Below are positions 45,301 to 56,793 of a DNA stretch of 64,000 bases, one piece after another; the first letter of the stretch is position 1, and every line of letters begins with the position of its first letter. The DNA is from Rebecca billardiae RCC1528 (lineage: Eukaryota; Haptophyta): the NCBI GenBank assembly GCA_965240325.2, contig OZ251239.1, positions 1-64,000 on the forward strand, in the 5' to 3' direction. The position numbers and the translations under genes are program-made. The notes under the pieces were generated by a model that saw nothing but the letters and a program-made list of their open reading frames with translations, was not told the DNA's origin and made no database searches.

Positions 45301-48300
45301 TTTGTGTGCCACTCGGAGGAGGCGGCGGCGGAGATGGTGGCGCGGCCGGCGGCGTACGCGGCGCAGCCCGCCGCGCCGCCGCAGCCGCGCCGCGTGCCGC
45401 GCCTCTCGCTCACCGAGGTGCGCCGCGACGCGCACGAGCCGCTGCCACCGCTCACCTCCGCCTCCGCGTCCGCCTCGGCGCCGCCCTCGTCCGCGCGCGC
45501 CTCCGACCTGCGCTCGTGGCGCATGGGCGCGGCGCTGCACCCGGAGCGGCTGGCGGTGGGCGCGGAGGCGGGGCTGGCGGAGGCGGAGGCGGAGGAGCAG
45601 CAGCCGCCGCCGCAGCAGCAGCAGCCCGCGGCGCAGCCGCCGCCCGCGCCGCCCGCCGAGCCGCCGGCCGCCGCGTCCGCCGACGCGCCCGCCGCCGCCG
45701 CCGCGGGCGCGGGCGCGCCCGCCGACGGCGCGCCGGGCGCGGCCGAGGCCGGCGGCGCGCCCGCCGGCGCGAGCGCGGCGGAGGCGGCGGAGGAGGGCGG
45801 CGGCGCGGAGCCCGGCGGCGGCGCGGAGGAGGAGCCCGCCCCCGCGCCGCCGCCGCCGCGCGCCTTCCCGCCCGGCCACGACCCGTTCGCCCCCGTCGCC
45901 GAGCGCGCAGACGGCGTGGCCGAGCTGGAGGAGCTGCCGCCCTCGGGTGCGGGCTCGCTCGGCGGCGCGGGCAAGTACTCGGTCGTCGCGCTGCTCGAGC
46001 ACGGCCGGCTGGTGCCGGGCTCGGCGGAGTTCGCGGTGAGCGTGGGCGGGCGCGTGTACCCGTGCGCGTCGGAGGAGGAGGCCGAGGCGCTGCTCCGCGC
46101 CCCCGCCAAGTACGTGCAGCCGCCGCCGCAGCAGCAGCACGGCTCGCGCGAGCGCGGCGCCGCGCCGCCGCCGCCGCTGGTGATCGTCGACGGCCCGAAG
46201 GGCGCGGTGGGCGCGCACGCGGCGCAGCTCGCGGAGCACCTCAAGCTGCCGCTCCTCGACGTGGCCAAGCTCGCGGACGCGCGGATCGGCGCGCTGCCCA
46301 CCGAGCTGCCCGCGGCCGCGCCCGCCGCCGCCGCCGCCTTCCCGCCGCCCGACGGCGCGGCGGACGGCGCGGACGGCGAGGCGGAGGCGGGCGCGGAGGC
46401 GGAGGCGGTGGACGAGGAGGAGGCGGCCGCGGCGCGCGCCGAGGCGCTCGAGGCGGCGGCCGTCGCGTTCGACGCGGTCGGCGCCGGGCTGCGCGCCGCG
46501 CGCGCGGCGGGCGAGCCGCCCGCGCCCGAGCACCTCGCCGCGCTGCTGTCGGGCGCGCTGCGCGCGCCCGCGACGCTCGCCGCGGGCGGCGGCGGCTGCG
46601 TGCTGCTGCTCGACCCGAGTCTGCCCGCACACGGCGCGGAGGCGTGGGGCGCGCTGCTCGGCGCGCGCGTCTGGCCGGACGCGTACCTCACGCTCTCGAT
46701 CGACGAGGAGGAGGCGGTGCGGCGCACCCACGCGCCCAAGCCGCCGCCGACGCGCGTCCAGGCCGAGGCCGAGCTGCGCGCGGAGAAGGTCGCGGAGCGC
46801 GCCGCCGCGCTCGCGGACGCGGACGAGGACGAGGAGCCGCCCTCGCCCGTGCCGTCGACGCTCGACGCGGACGAGGTGGCGGAGCGGCTGGCGGAGCTGC
46901 AGGAGGCGCACGCCGAGGAGGACGAGGCCGCGCGCGAGGCGCTCAAGGAGGCCAACGCCGCCTCGCTCGAGGGGCTCGAGGCCTCCCGGGAGATCCTCGC
47001 GGACGCGGGCGTGCTGCTCGTGCTGCAGCTGGACGGCGCGCTGCGGCCGCGCACGGTTCAGAGCCGCGCGCGCGCGGCGCTCGGCGGGATGCTCGCGACG
47101 CGCGCGTCCGCGCTGCTCGCGCACGCGGCGCGGCCGCTCGACTCGCTCGCCGACGCGCAGGCGCTGCTCGACTCGGGCGCGTGCGCGCTCTCCGCCCGCT
47201 GCGCCGCGCACGACCCGGTCGAGTGGCGGCTGCGCGCCGCGCTCACGCCGCCGCTGCTGCCACTCGAGCGCGCGGCGGGCGCGGAGGGCGCGGAGGGCGA
47301 GGGCGGCGCGGACGAGGCGGAGGAGGCGGAGGCGGAGGAGGAGGAGGGCGAGGAGGGCGCGCTCAGGGCGGCCGGCCTCCCGCCGCCCGCGCCGTGCGCC
47401 GCGCGGCTGGGCGAGCGCATCTACTGCTTCGCCAACGCCGCCAACCGCGCTCTCTTCCTGGCGCAGCCCGCGCGCTTTGCGGCCGCGCCGCCGCTGCCCG
47501 CGTACCCGGCGCCGCGGCTGTGCCTGTTCGGCGCGCCGCTGTGCCTGGCCGAGCTGCACGCCGGGCGCGAGCCGCCGGTGGGCACGATGGCGGCGCGCTC
47601 GCTCGGCGTCGTCGAGGTGACGCCCGCCGCCGCCGTCGCGTGGGCGCTGCGTCACTCCACCGCCACGCTCGGCGGCCGGCTGCGCGCGCAGCTGCAGGCG
47701 GGCGCCGCGCTGCCCGACGAGCTGCTGGTCGACGCCGTGGTCGCGCGCACGCAGGTGCGCGGCTGCGCGCGTGCGTCGCGCGCGGCCGTGCGCGCGCGCT
47801 CACAGTGTCCCTCGCGCCAATCGCTAGCCCTAACCCTAACCTCGCCCCAATCGCACGCGCGCGCGCGCGCGCGCACGCCTCGGCTCGGCCGCGCGTGCCG
47901 GCGCGGCTGCGCGCGCGCGCCGCAGGCGGCGGACTGCCAGCGGCGCGGCTACCTGCTGCACGGCTGCCCGGCCAACGGCGCGCAGGCGTCGCTGCTGCTC
48001 TCGCGCCCCGACGCGCCGCCGCCCGCCCTCGCCTTCTGCCTCGAGCTCGGCGCGGAGGATGCGCTCGGCGCGGCGGACGGCGCGGCGCGCGAGGCCAACG
48101 CGCGCGGCGCCGTCTCTGAGGGCTTCGAGCCGCTCGCTGCGCCCGCGCTCGAGGCGGCGCAGCTCGGCGCGGCGCAGGCGGCCGCGGCGCTCGCAGAGGG
48201 GCTGGGCGCGCACGCGCTCGTGTGGCTCGACATGCACCGCACCAAGTGGGCCGTCGCGGAGGCGCTTGAGGCGCGCGTGCGCACGCACACGCTCGCGCGC

Positions 48301-49894
48301 GCGCGGCTGGCGCAAGCCGAGGCGGAGGTGAGCGCGCGCGCCGCGCACCGCCGCGCACCGCCGCGCACCGCGCGCGGTGCGCCTGCCTGTCGCGCGCCGC
48401 GCGGCGCGCTCACCTCCGCCTGCGCCGCGCCCGCCGCCCCTCGCGCGCGTGCCGCTTGCCGCGTGCGCCGCGCGCCGCTCAGAAGCGCGCGGCGCCGCTC
48501 GCAGACACAGGTCTCTCGGTCGAGGGGCTGCACGCCAAGCTCGGCCGGTTTGGCGCCTACTGCCCCGTCACGTGGGCGCGCGCCGGGCTGCTGGCGCGCG
48601 GCGACACGGGGCGCGAGGACGGCGGCCTGGCGTTCGGCGCGGCGTTCCGCGGCGAGCACTACGTGTGCGCGGGCGGCGCCGAGCTGCTCGCCTTTCTCGC
48701 CGCGCCCGTCTCCTTCCTGCGGCGGCACCGGCTGCCCGCCTCGCTGCCGCGCGCGCTCTCCGAGGCCGAGGCGTCGCTCGGCCGCGAGTGGATCGGGCTG
48801 CGCGGCTTCTGCCCCGTCTGCGCCGCGCTCGGCGACAGCGCGCTCGACTATGGCCGCAGGGTGAAGGTGAGAGGAGGCGCGCGGCGCGGCGCCGCGGCCG
48901 GCGCTGCGCCGGCGCGGCGTGAGGCGCGGCGGCCATGGCGTGGGGCGCGGCGGCCATGGCGGGGGGCGCGGCGGCCATGGCGTGGGGCGCGGCGGCCATG
49001 GCGTGGGGCGCGGCGGCCATGGCGGGGGGCGCGGCGGCCATGGCGGGGGGAGCGGCGGCCATGGCGGAGGGAGCGGCGGCCGCGGCGCTCGCGCGCGCGC
49101 TGAGGAGCCCCACCACCGCGCGCACCCGCCCCCGGCCGCCGCGCGCAGGCGTTCACGCTCGGCTCGGCCGCGCACGCTGCCGAGTATCAAGGCAGCACCT
49201 GGTGGATGGCCGGCCCCGCCGAGCTGCGGCTCTTCCTGCAGGCGCCGTGGCGGTACGCGAGCGCGAGCCTGCCGGTCAAGCTGCCGCCGCCCAAGGCGCC
49301 CCTCGACGGGCCGGTCGCGCCGCCCACGGCCGCGCTGCCGCACGTCGGCTTCATGGAGGTCACCCTGGGGCGCGTGCTGATGGCCGCGCTCTCCGAGGTC
49401 GGCGAGGCGAGGCCCAAGCACCCGCAGCTCGACGGCCGCACGTCCGCGCTCAAGCACATCGCGCTCTACCTCAAGGTGCGGCCCTGCGGCCCCGCGGCCC
49501 TGCGGCCCTGCGGCCCCGCGCCCGCGCGCCGCGCCCGTGCGGCGCCGCCGCCCTCGCGCGCCGCCGGCTGGGCGCGCCGCTCACGCGCGCCGCGCCGCGC
49601 CGCGCCGCCGCCGGCCGTGCGCGCGCCCAGGCGCACAACCCGCGGTGCGCGGAGCACGTGCGTGCCAAGTACGCGCAGCGGCTGCAGCAGTTCGTCACGG
49701 ACTGCGCGGCAGGCGAGACGCTCGTCAACGCGCGCGCGGCCAAGCAGGGCGCCGCCGACGGCGCGCCGCCCTCGAGCCCGACCAAGCAGACGGCGAGCGA
49801 CGCGCGCCTCACGCAGCGCGAGGCGCTCGACGAGGCGGCGCGCGTGTACGACGCGGCCAAGACGCGCCCGCTCGAGCAGCTGCTGCTGCCGTAG
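42379..49894 (+). CDS. AK9-like multi-domain adenylate-kinase protein, probably ciliary
   Basis: Exons 42379-47754, 47926-48327, 48483-48866, 49149-49475 and 49631-49894 join to 2,250 residues. Adenylate-kinase-like modules recur: VLVTGKPGTRTAMLA with VLEGFPRD (about residues 534 and 677), VIVDGPKGAVGAHAAQLA (about 1268), and CLFGAPLCLAEL with RRGYLLHGCP across intron 1. Between them are blocks typical of AK9: ACPVSLSRGALLPG, YRGQLFVCHSEEAAAEM, AYCPVTWARAGLL and GFCPVC. The closing AHNPRCAEHVRAKYAQRLQQF is also shared with the family. All visible P-loops lack the canonical GKT/GKS, so several modules may bind rather than convert nucleotides. Human AK9 is about 1,900 residues. It probably serves nucleotide balance or structure in the flagellum. 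Introns are all phase 0. Confidence 0.88.
47828..47841. repeat. Interstitial telomeric repeat in an AK9-like intron
   Basis: CCCTAACCCTAACC, more than two perfect telomere units, lies in the 171-base first intron of the AK9-like gene, in the same orientation as the left telomere. Confidence 0.93.
48923..49080. repeat. 21-bp minisatellite in the third AK9-like intron
   Basis: About 7.5 copies of a GCGGCGGCCATGGCGTGGGG-type unit fill more than half of the 282-base intron. Units differ at one or two positions (GTGGGG, GGGGGG, GAGGGA). It is in frame with no stop, so retention would insert a seven-residue repeat instead of terminating translation. Confidence 0.92.
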
Positions 49895-52800
49895 CGCGCG
49901 CCGCCCGCTCGCCGGCGCCACCCGCGCGCGGTACGATGCAAAGCCTCGTAGTCGTGGCCTGACTAGTGAACATGGATGGCGCGTGGCCCGCGCCCGTGGG
50001 CCCGGTCCGCACCGGATCGACGAGTCGTCTGCCGCCGCCTGGCGCCGCCGTCGGCGTGGTCGCCACACTCACTGCGTCTGCGCGACGCGAGTCACTCGTC
50101 ACGTCGCGTCGTCACCGTCATTTATATGGCGCGCGCACTTGCTGCGCGCACTTGATACTACGCCGCGCCGCGATCCTGCCGGCCAGCAAGCCCGGCCCGC
50201 CATATAATATATATAAATAGCCTGGTCCAAACGCACTGGAGCACTTTCGGGGATTTTATCGCCAAATGAACGCGGGCCCCTAGGCACGCGCTCACACCCG
50301 GAAACAGCGTAACAAATGGGCCCAGCCCGGGCGCAGCCAAAGTTTATTCGGCCTAAAAATCGCATCCGTGGCCTGTCGTGAGCGTGCGCGCGCGCGCCGC
50401 GGACAACTACGGACACATAGAGAATCGTCAGTCCGAATGTGGGTAAGTACTTAGCCGAAATGAGCCCAAACGCACGAACTTACTTATTGGCGTACGTCGA
50501 GGCGAGCATGAACCCTGGTACAGGCCATTAGGATGGGCTGTGGTCTGTGCGCAAGTGGCCGTACTCAACTACTGCAAGATCGACTATATTACCCATTTAT
50601 ACCCGCATATTATGGGAAATGTACCCGCATAAGTATGAGTTCTGGACCTGTATAATTAAAATGCCACTATGTCGTTACATATTCGCCATAGGTGGGTAGC
50701 TGTCCCAGGCTGCACGATTAGTGCGGCGCTCGGGGTGCAGTGGTCGGACGAGGCTCCGCCTGGCCTTCCGCGCACTCCTGCAGACAAGAAGAGGGCCGGA
50801 CTCCCACCCGGCCAGGCGTGCGGCAGTCGGGCAGGTGCTGGACCTGGTCTGGAGACCATCTCCTGCGTGGCAACTGGCCGATCTGCGGCACAACGCGCGC
50901 CGCCGTGAGCCACACGGCAGGTTCGCAATGGATCCGGATCGCGTGTCCATGGCGGCGTACATCGAGTCATTCAAGCTGTCAAGTCGCGTGCCACGCCCGC
51001 CCTTTCACTTGGGGCATCAGTACTGCCTACAACGACGACATGTGCGTCCTTAGATGAGGCATAATCGCGATTCTAGCTGCCCGTCCAAGGGTCAGATCGC
51101 ACGTCTTTGCTCGCCCGACAGCCTCAACGGCGGACTGATGTGATCCGCGGGTGACGATGCGACCGCTTCGAGTGCGCCTACGGCCACCACCGGGGTGGGG
51201 ATCGTTCATGGGCACCCTCTGCGTGCCATGACATGCTCTGGCCGTGCGTGGTGACTTGGCCCACCGCGCGTAAACGGGAAAGACACCCGAGCACGTGCTT
51301 CCGAGCCACCCGAATGGCACAATGTGCCACCCATGGACACCAAACACGTGCCAGAGCGCGAGCCTTGCGTGCTGGGGTAGCCGCACGACACCAAGGAAGA
51401 CGTATGAGCGCTCTCAACCATCTTCAAGCGACGACTCCGTCGACTCTGCCTCGCAGACCGCGGTATGATCCTCGACCTTGTGCTCGCAGCAAAGGCCATG
51501 ACGGTAAAGCAGTACCCAGGCGATGGGAGTCAGCCGGCAGCCACTACACTGCGACTGTACACACCCAGCCCCGCAAGGCGAGCCATCCTGCTCGCCACCA
51601 GCCCGTCATACAGCTCCACGAGGAGCACAAATCGACAGCCGCCGCTCAGGACGACCCATGCGCAAACGTGACGGGACTGGCCGGATGAAGCGTTGGCTAT
51701 GCGCAGCGCGCCCAACGCTGGTGGTGGCATCGAGTACATGCTAGGGGTAGGCGGTGGCCCACACGAGCCGTCGCGTGGCCCGCATATTACCCGAGGTGGC
51801 CCGTCTCGAAGGCGCCGCGCAACCCAGCAGGTGAGCGTTCGACGCGCGCCGTCAGGCGAGAAGTCGACCTGGCGACGGACCGCGGGCGGCGGAAGCAACG
51901 CAGACATGTCGCTCAAGGTGTGCACGCACACCACCGGGGCACCCGAACGATGTGTCCAGCACTACACCTGACATGAGGCGGCGCAGTCGTCCAGTCGAGG
52001 CTCTCGAGCCCCTTCCCGACCTTCGTCGCGGCGAGCCGTCGGACGGCCGGTGGCGATTTTTGACGAGCGCGACGAGCGACGAGAAAAATCGGGAGAAATC
52101 AGGCGCCCAAAATCCGAAAAGGCTTTTTCACTGGCGAAAATCGGGATGGACCAGGCTAATATAAATGCGCGGCGGGCCGGCCGCCGCCGATATCGTCCGC
52201 CGACGATGAGTATACTGCGCTATACCGCTACCGCCGCATATAAGTATACTATAGCGCTGCTAACTATACCGGATAATTCAGCAGTATCAATCCGCGCCGG
52301 ACGATGATGCGCTGCTGCTCATAGCGCGGCTAAGTAGTAACGACACAGTAATAAAGAAATCGATTTTCGGCGTTACCGTAACCCGTCCGCACTTCCGCCC
52401 AGTGGGGATGCGGGGGAATTTTTTTCATGCCCCGTTCGCGGCACTTCGCGCCGCCACAGTGGAGAAAGATCGGGCCGAAGCCGTTTGAGCATGGTCGGTT
52501 GTGGGCACGCCCATTCGAATCGATGGCGCGCTCTGAGCGGCGGGCATGCGCGCATGTGTGCCGCGAGGGGGGCTGCGAGGCGTCGGCCGGCTTGCCAAGG
52601 CGGTTCCCCGGGGCGGCATCACCCTCGCCCGCCCCTCCTCGCCCACCCTCGCCCCACGGGCGGCCACACGTGACCTGTTAAGATGAGTTCACGGGAGCCG
52701 CACGGCACGCGCGCGGAGAGGCGAGGAAGTGGTGTGTCGCGGAAAAACGCAACGTCGCATTGTGCTCAACCCATGTGGGCACCCGCTCCACAAGTTTGCG

Positions 52801-53266
52801 CGCCTTCAAACCGCACACAGCGGCCTGAGGAGCTCCCAGACTGAGTTTCGCTCTTGAAGCCTGGTTTTGGGCCAGATCTTGGTGTGGATGTAGCGCGGCG
52901 AGGAGGCGCCGGGCGCGCGCCCGAGCTGCGTGCTGGCACTCGCCATGACCCATAGGCATTGTCCGTCGCGAACGACCCGGCTCGCCTCGACCTCTCCGAC
53001 CCGCCGGGCAGCCACGACCGAGCACGGCACGACAATGGCCAAACCGGGAGGCTTCTCAGACCGCGCGGGATGGGCATAGGCGCGAGAGAGGGCGCCCAGC
53101 GCGCTCTTGAGATGCACCGGAGCACGCACTGATGCGTATGGAACCATCCCATCACGATCGCCCCGACCTGGCGCGCCCTATCTGGCCCGTCAGGCTGCCC
53201 GCGCCGCCGCCGCCGCGCCACGCCGCCACCACGGGCGCCGCCGCATCGCGGGCACGTGGGTAAGTC

Positions 53267-53564
53267 TGTATTCAACAAATACAGAATTTCCGGTGCGGCC
53301 CTCTGTTGGGCGGCAAGGTCGATCTGGTCGACACCTGCCACGCGGCATGGGCCACGGCGCGGCGAGGTGGCGGCTGGCGCACCGCGGCGCGGGCGGGATG
53401 GCTCGAGGACACCACCGCCCCGCCTCCCACGCCGCGCCGTGCGCGTGCGCCGTGCTCTCGTCGCGTACCGAATTTCCTGCGGCGAGCGACAACACACAGC
53501 GCGACCATGCCATCGCGCGACGAGGTGCGTTCAGCTCGGCGATTTGTCGTATTTGTTGAATACA
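53267..53564. repeat. Inverted repeat pair, possible small element
   Basis: TGTATTCAACAAATAC (53267-53282) is perfectly inverted at 53549-53564, about 266 bases apart. The AT-rich arms stand out from the GC-rich body between them. This could mark a miniature transposon, but no target duplication is evident. Confidence 0.5.
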
Positions 53565-54621
53565 TGCGGGTACGAATCCGACGCACGACGCCCTCGACGC
53601 ACACGTCGAGAGCCACGCGCGCGGCGTGGACTGGCACGCAACGCGGAGATGGCGGGCGCGGTGCCGCGGGCGCGCGACTGGTCTAGAACAGCACAATGAA
53701 GCGCGGGACGGCGCCGCGCGCGTGGGCTCGCCGCCGTCTCCTCGCAGTCGAATATTTCTGTGCACCCTCCTACCAGGTCAGTCGACCGACTTGCACGCGG
53801 CATGCGAGCACTGCGTGCGGGGAGGAGTGTGACATGGCAGGCTGTGGCGAGGTGGATGGCCGTGCAGGAGTATGCTAGGAAGGGCCGCTCCCGCGCTCGC
53901 GCGGTGCCTCGCGCACGCCTCGTCGAGGACGAGCGTGTTTGAATGGCTCCGGGGAGGCCTGAGACTTCGCTTGTTCACAGCAGCGCGCGACAGGTGCACA
54001 CAACGGAGGTGACGACCAGGCACTCCGGCGAGGGCGGCTGTGCTGGCAGCAGACTGCATTCGGAGTAAGATGCGCCATCTTACGCGCCGCTTCGCCTCGC
54101 TGCATCGCCGCACTGAGCAGCAGGGCTCCACGCTCACGAATGGCTCACCACGAGCTACGTGACCGGCCAGCCGCGTGCAACCCGGCGAGGCAGAGAGGGG
54201 CGGAGGGATGGGGAGGCTGGGTGGGATGTTGCAGTCCCATGCCCGGGGCACTCGTCAGGCGCCTGCGCGGCCACCGTAGCGTCTTCTGTGCGCTCGTGCG
54301 GCCCGCGCGAGAATTTCCCCGAAAATCGGCTCGTGTCGGACGGGTTACGGTAACGATAATCCCGTTTTTGTTCACTGTGAAACCGTGTACCGGTCGGATC
54401 GGCAGGCTGACGGGCCGCGTTACGCCTTACGCCTACGGCTGCCTACAGGCAATAATCGCGCGGGCAATTAATATAATAAGACGAAGTCAGAGATCTCACT
54501 AGACACTACGGCTAGTCTCAGCGGTTTCTTAGCCGTTCGGTAGCCCGAGCGCCTACGGAGTCTCAGTTTCTTAGCTATAGGACCTAGGTCCGCCCGCCGC
54601 GCAGGCGCCGCGGGGGGCGCA

Positions 54622-54638
54622 GGGGGGCAGAGCCCCCC
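54622..54638. other. G/C hairpin GGGGGC-AGA-GCCCCC
   Basis: A perfect short stem with a three-base loop lies between two AT-richer stretches in the gene desert. No neighbouring gene gives it a function. Confidence 0.5.
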
Positions 54639-55668
54639 GCTGACGGTCTTTACGGGCCCGGCCGGCGAGGCCGATGAAAAAATTGGGCCATTTTGGAGCA
54701 AATATGGCATCATGATGTTGCATGGATGCTGCGGTGCAGTGCCCGGGCAGTGGCCAGGAGTCAGTCATCAGGCGGAGAAGTCGGGACTTGGCCTGTACTC
54801 GTCGATGAGTAGTCGGGCCGCGCGCCGCGTCCCACGGGCACTGCCGCCTCGGCGGACCACTCCGGTCAGCCGCGACGACGTAGTCATCATCCCGGTTTCT
54901 TAGTGTAAGTGTGACTATGCAGCATATAGCGAACCAGCCAATCGCTAGTCTCAGTTCCTAGGCCAGATCCGCAGATAGCTGAGCCCCAGTTTCTTAATGA
55001 TAAATGACGTGATGACAGCTCCTTATTGCCAGCAGCGATTGCCGCCTGTACTAGCCCCTACTACGACTCCGGGCCCGCGGCCGAGGGGGCGCGGGCCGCC
55101 GTCAGACGGGCGCGTATAGTAATAATTAGTCTTACGCGGGCGCGCCAGTGACCGGACGGTCCGGAGCGGCCGTGTCCGTAGTCCGTGCCGCCGCGCGGCG
55201 CGCGGACCCGGTGCGTTATGCACAGGCGGCGTGAGTCGCAGCCAGTGATGTATACTGACGATGTGTCTGTCATCGATCGGTGGCGCCCGGACGCGGGACG
55301 ACGGGCCCGGACTCGTCGCGCACTTCCGTCGCGCGCGCAAGCGCACAGACTGTCAGACAGTGTGAGACACGCCATGCACGGGGCCCGAGGCCCGGACCCG
55401 GACGGCCCGCCGGCGCCGATCCTGCGACCGCAGCGATCCCTGCCGCCGTAGACGATCGTCGGCTGCATCGTCGTCGTCTTCATGCGCAGGCCGGCAGACT
55501 ACATACGTCACTACGACGGGAGTGCCCTCGGACGTAGTCGGACGACGACTATTCGCGGACTAATGAATACGCGCGATGCTGCTGCTGCTGCTGATGCGCC
55601 ACGTGACGCCACTATGACTAATGATGCGCGGTCAGGTTGCCGTCACGTGCCTCGACCCCGCCCGTCGA

Positions 55669-56793
55669 TCAAGCGATCGTCTCGAGGTGGTCGAGCAGCG
55701 CGAGGTGCAGGGGCTCCCACACCTCCGTGTCGCCCGTGTAGTGCGTGCAGTCCACCCTGTCCTCCCAGCTCGACACGCGCCCGCGCCGCGCGCCCGGGTG
55801 CAGCGGCATCGGCACGAGGGCGTCGAACGCGCGCAGCACGGTCGTGTTGCGTGCGTGCGCGAGCATGAGGTCGCGCTTGCGCCCGGCGGCGGCCGCGTCG
55901 TACGGGTCGGGCAGCGCCGCGCACACCCCGTCCGCGCGCCGCTTCACGAAGCCGCCCCAGTTCGCCTCCGCGGGCAGGCTGGCGTACTGGAAGTGCTGTG
56001 GGGTGGGCTCGCGCAGCGCGCAGCGCACGCGCTCGGCCTCGCACGCCGAGCCGGCCGCCGCGACGGCGAGCGCGAGCGGGCGCCTGAGCAGGTGCTTGCT
56101 CGCCGGGTCGATCACGAGCAGGTCCACCCGCTGCGCGCGCGAGATCCCGGCGAACGCGCGCACCGCCTCGACGATGCGCATCAGGTACGCGCCGCGCACG
56201 TGCACGTACCCCAAGTAGGGGTAGGGGTAGGGGTAGGGGTAGGGGTCGTCTGGGGGGGGCCGGCGCGGCGAGGTGCGCGTGAAGTGCAGGCCGAGCGCGG
56301 AGGCGCGGCGGTGCAGCGGCAGCCGGCCGAGCGCGCGCATGATCGCCGCGCCCCACGCCGCGTACGCCTCCGTCGGCTCGCCCGGCGCGCGCAGCGCGTC
56401 GTCGAGCGAGCCGAAGTAGCCGCTGAACCGCCAGCCCGCGTAGCACACGAGGCTCTCGTACCACTGCGTGGTGGTCGAGTCACCGAGCAGCAGCACGCGT
56501 CGGCGCGCGAGCTGCGCACGCATCCGCGCCGGGCCGTCGTTCCGCGGCACGCCGCGTGCCCCGACGTATCGCGCGAGCTCGCGCCGCTGCGCGCCGTGCG
56601 CGCACTCGCGGTACAGCAGCGGGCTCGCGCAGCAGCTTGGGAGCGCGGCGAGCGAGTGGTTGGCCGGGTCGAGCGGCACCCACCACTCGCGATGCTGCCG
56701 CACGAGGCGTGCGCTGGCGGCTGGGAGCGCGGCTCGCGCGAGGAGCAGGCCGAATGTGATGATTGTGAGCCGCCCGCCATCGTGGATCGACAT
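55669..56793 (-). CDS. PC-esterase/TBL-like SGNH protein, probable glycan O-acyl transferase or esterase
   Basis: This intronless gene encodes 374 residues from ATG 56793; the frame is open a little further upstream without an ATG. A hydrophobic segment at residues 8-27 suggests a type II Golgi anchor or signal. The nucleophile motif LLLGDSTTTQWY carries Ser106, and the C-terminus has DCTHY (Asp348, His351), the Asp-x-x-His pair of the PC-esterase/TBL fold. Members acetylate or deacetylate cell-wall polysaccharides in the Golgi. Five GTAGGG hexamers insert a Pro-Tyr dipeptide tract near residue 190. The gene is back-to-back with a sulfotransferase, 43 bases apart, which supports a joint role in glycan modification. 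Confidence 0.75.
   Translation of the reverse strand: MSIHDGGRLTIITFGLLLARAALPAASARLVRQHREWWVPLDPANHSLAALPSCCASPLLYRECAHGAQRRELARYVGARGVPRNDGPARMRAQLARRRVLLLGDSTTTQWYESLVCYAGWRFSGYFGSLDDALRAPGEPTEAYAAWGAAIMRALGRLPLHRRASALGLHFTRTSPRRPPPDDPYPYPYPYPYLGYVHVRGAYLMRIVEAVRAFAGISRAQRVDLLVIDPASKHLLRRPLALAVAAAGSACEAERVRCALREPTPQHFQYASLPAEANWGGFVKRRADGVCAALPDPYDAAAAGRKRDLMLAHARNTTVLRAFDALVPMPLHPGARRGRVSSWEDRVDCTHYTGDTEVWEPLHLALLDHLETIA
56215..56246. repeat. GTAGGG hexamer tract inside the PC-esterase-like gene
   Basis: Five GTAGGG units, one base from the TTAGGG telomere unit, encode Pro-Tyr repeats on the minus strand. They are followed at 56251-56258 by a run of eight G. Confidence 0.92.

Larger units (their letters stand above)
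49895..55668. other. Gene desert of mixed, partly lower GC content
   Basis: This 5.8-kb stretch shows only short chance frames and none with a recognisable domain. Composition falls well below that of the genes near 50100-50660, 52050-52440 and 54340-55030. The 50700-52000 part has a more codon-like texture and may be a decayed element. Repeated AGTCTCAGTTTCTTAG-like words occur near 54512, 54560, 54945 and 54985. An inverted repeat and a hairpin are listed separately. 55030-55668 may include the 3' end of the next leftward gene. Confidence 0.6.

Noticed and set aside
47755-47925. Reading the AK9-like gene through its first intron
   Set aside because: The intron is in frame and stop-free, but it carries telomere repeats and GCGC runs, has good GTGCG and GCAG ends, and its removal joins two parts of a kinase-like module.
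48371-48482. CRISPR-like or tRNA-like structure in GC-rich repeats
   Set aside because: The repeats are simple GCGCAC-type runs inside an intron without regular spacers; this is a eukaryotic chromosome.
50650-51960. Possible Copia-like retroelement relic on the minus strand
   Set aside because: A few fragments looked faintly like reverse transcriptase and RNase H, but they lie in different frames, the key Asp motifs are not intact and the spacing is wrong.
53569-53580. T-loop-like GGGTACGAATCC resembling part of a tRNA
   Set aside because: No matching acceptor, D or anticodon arms could be folded around it.
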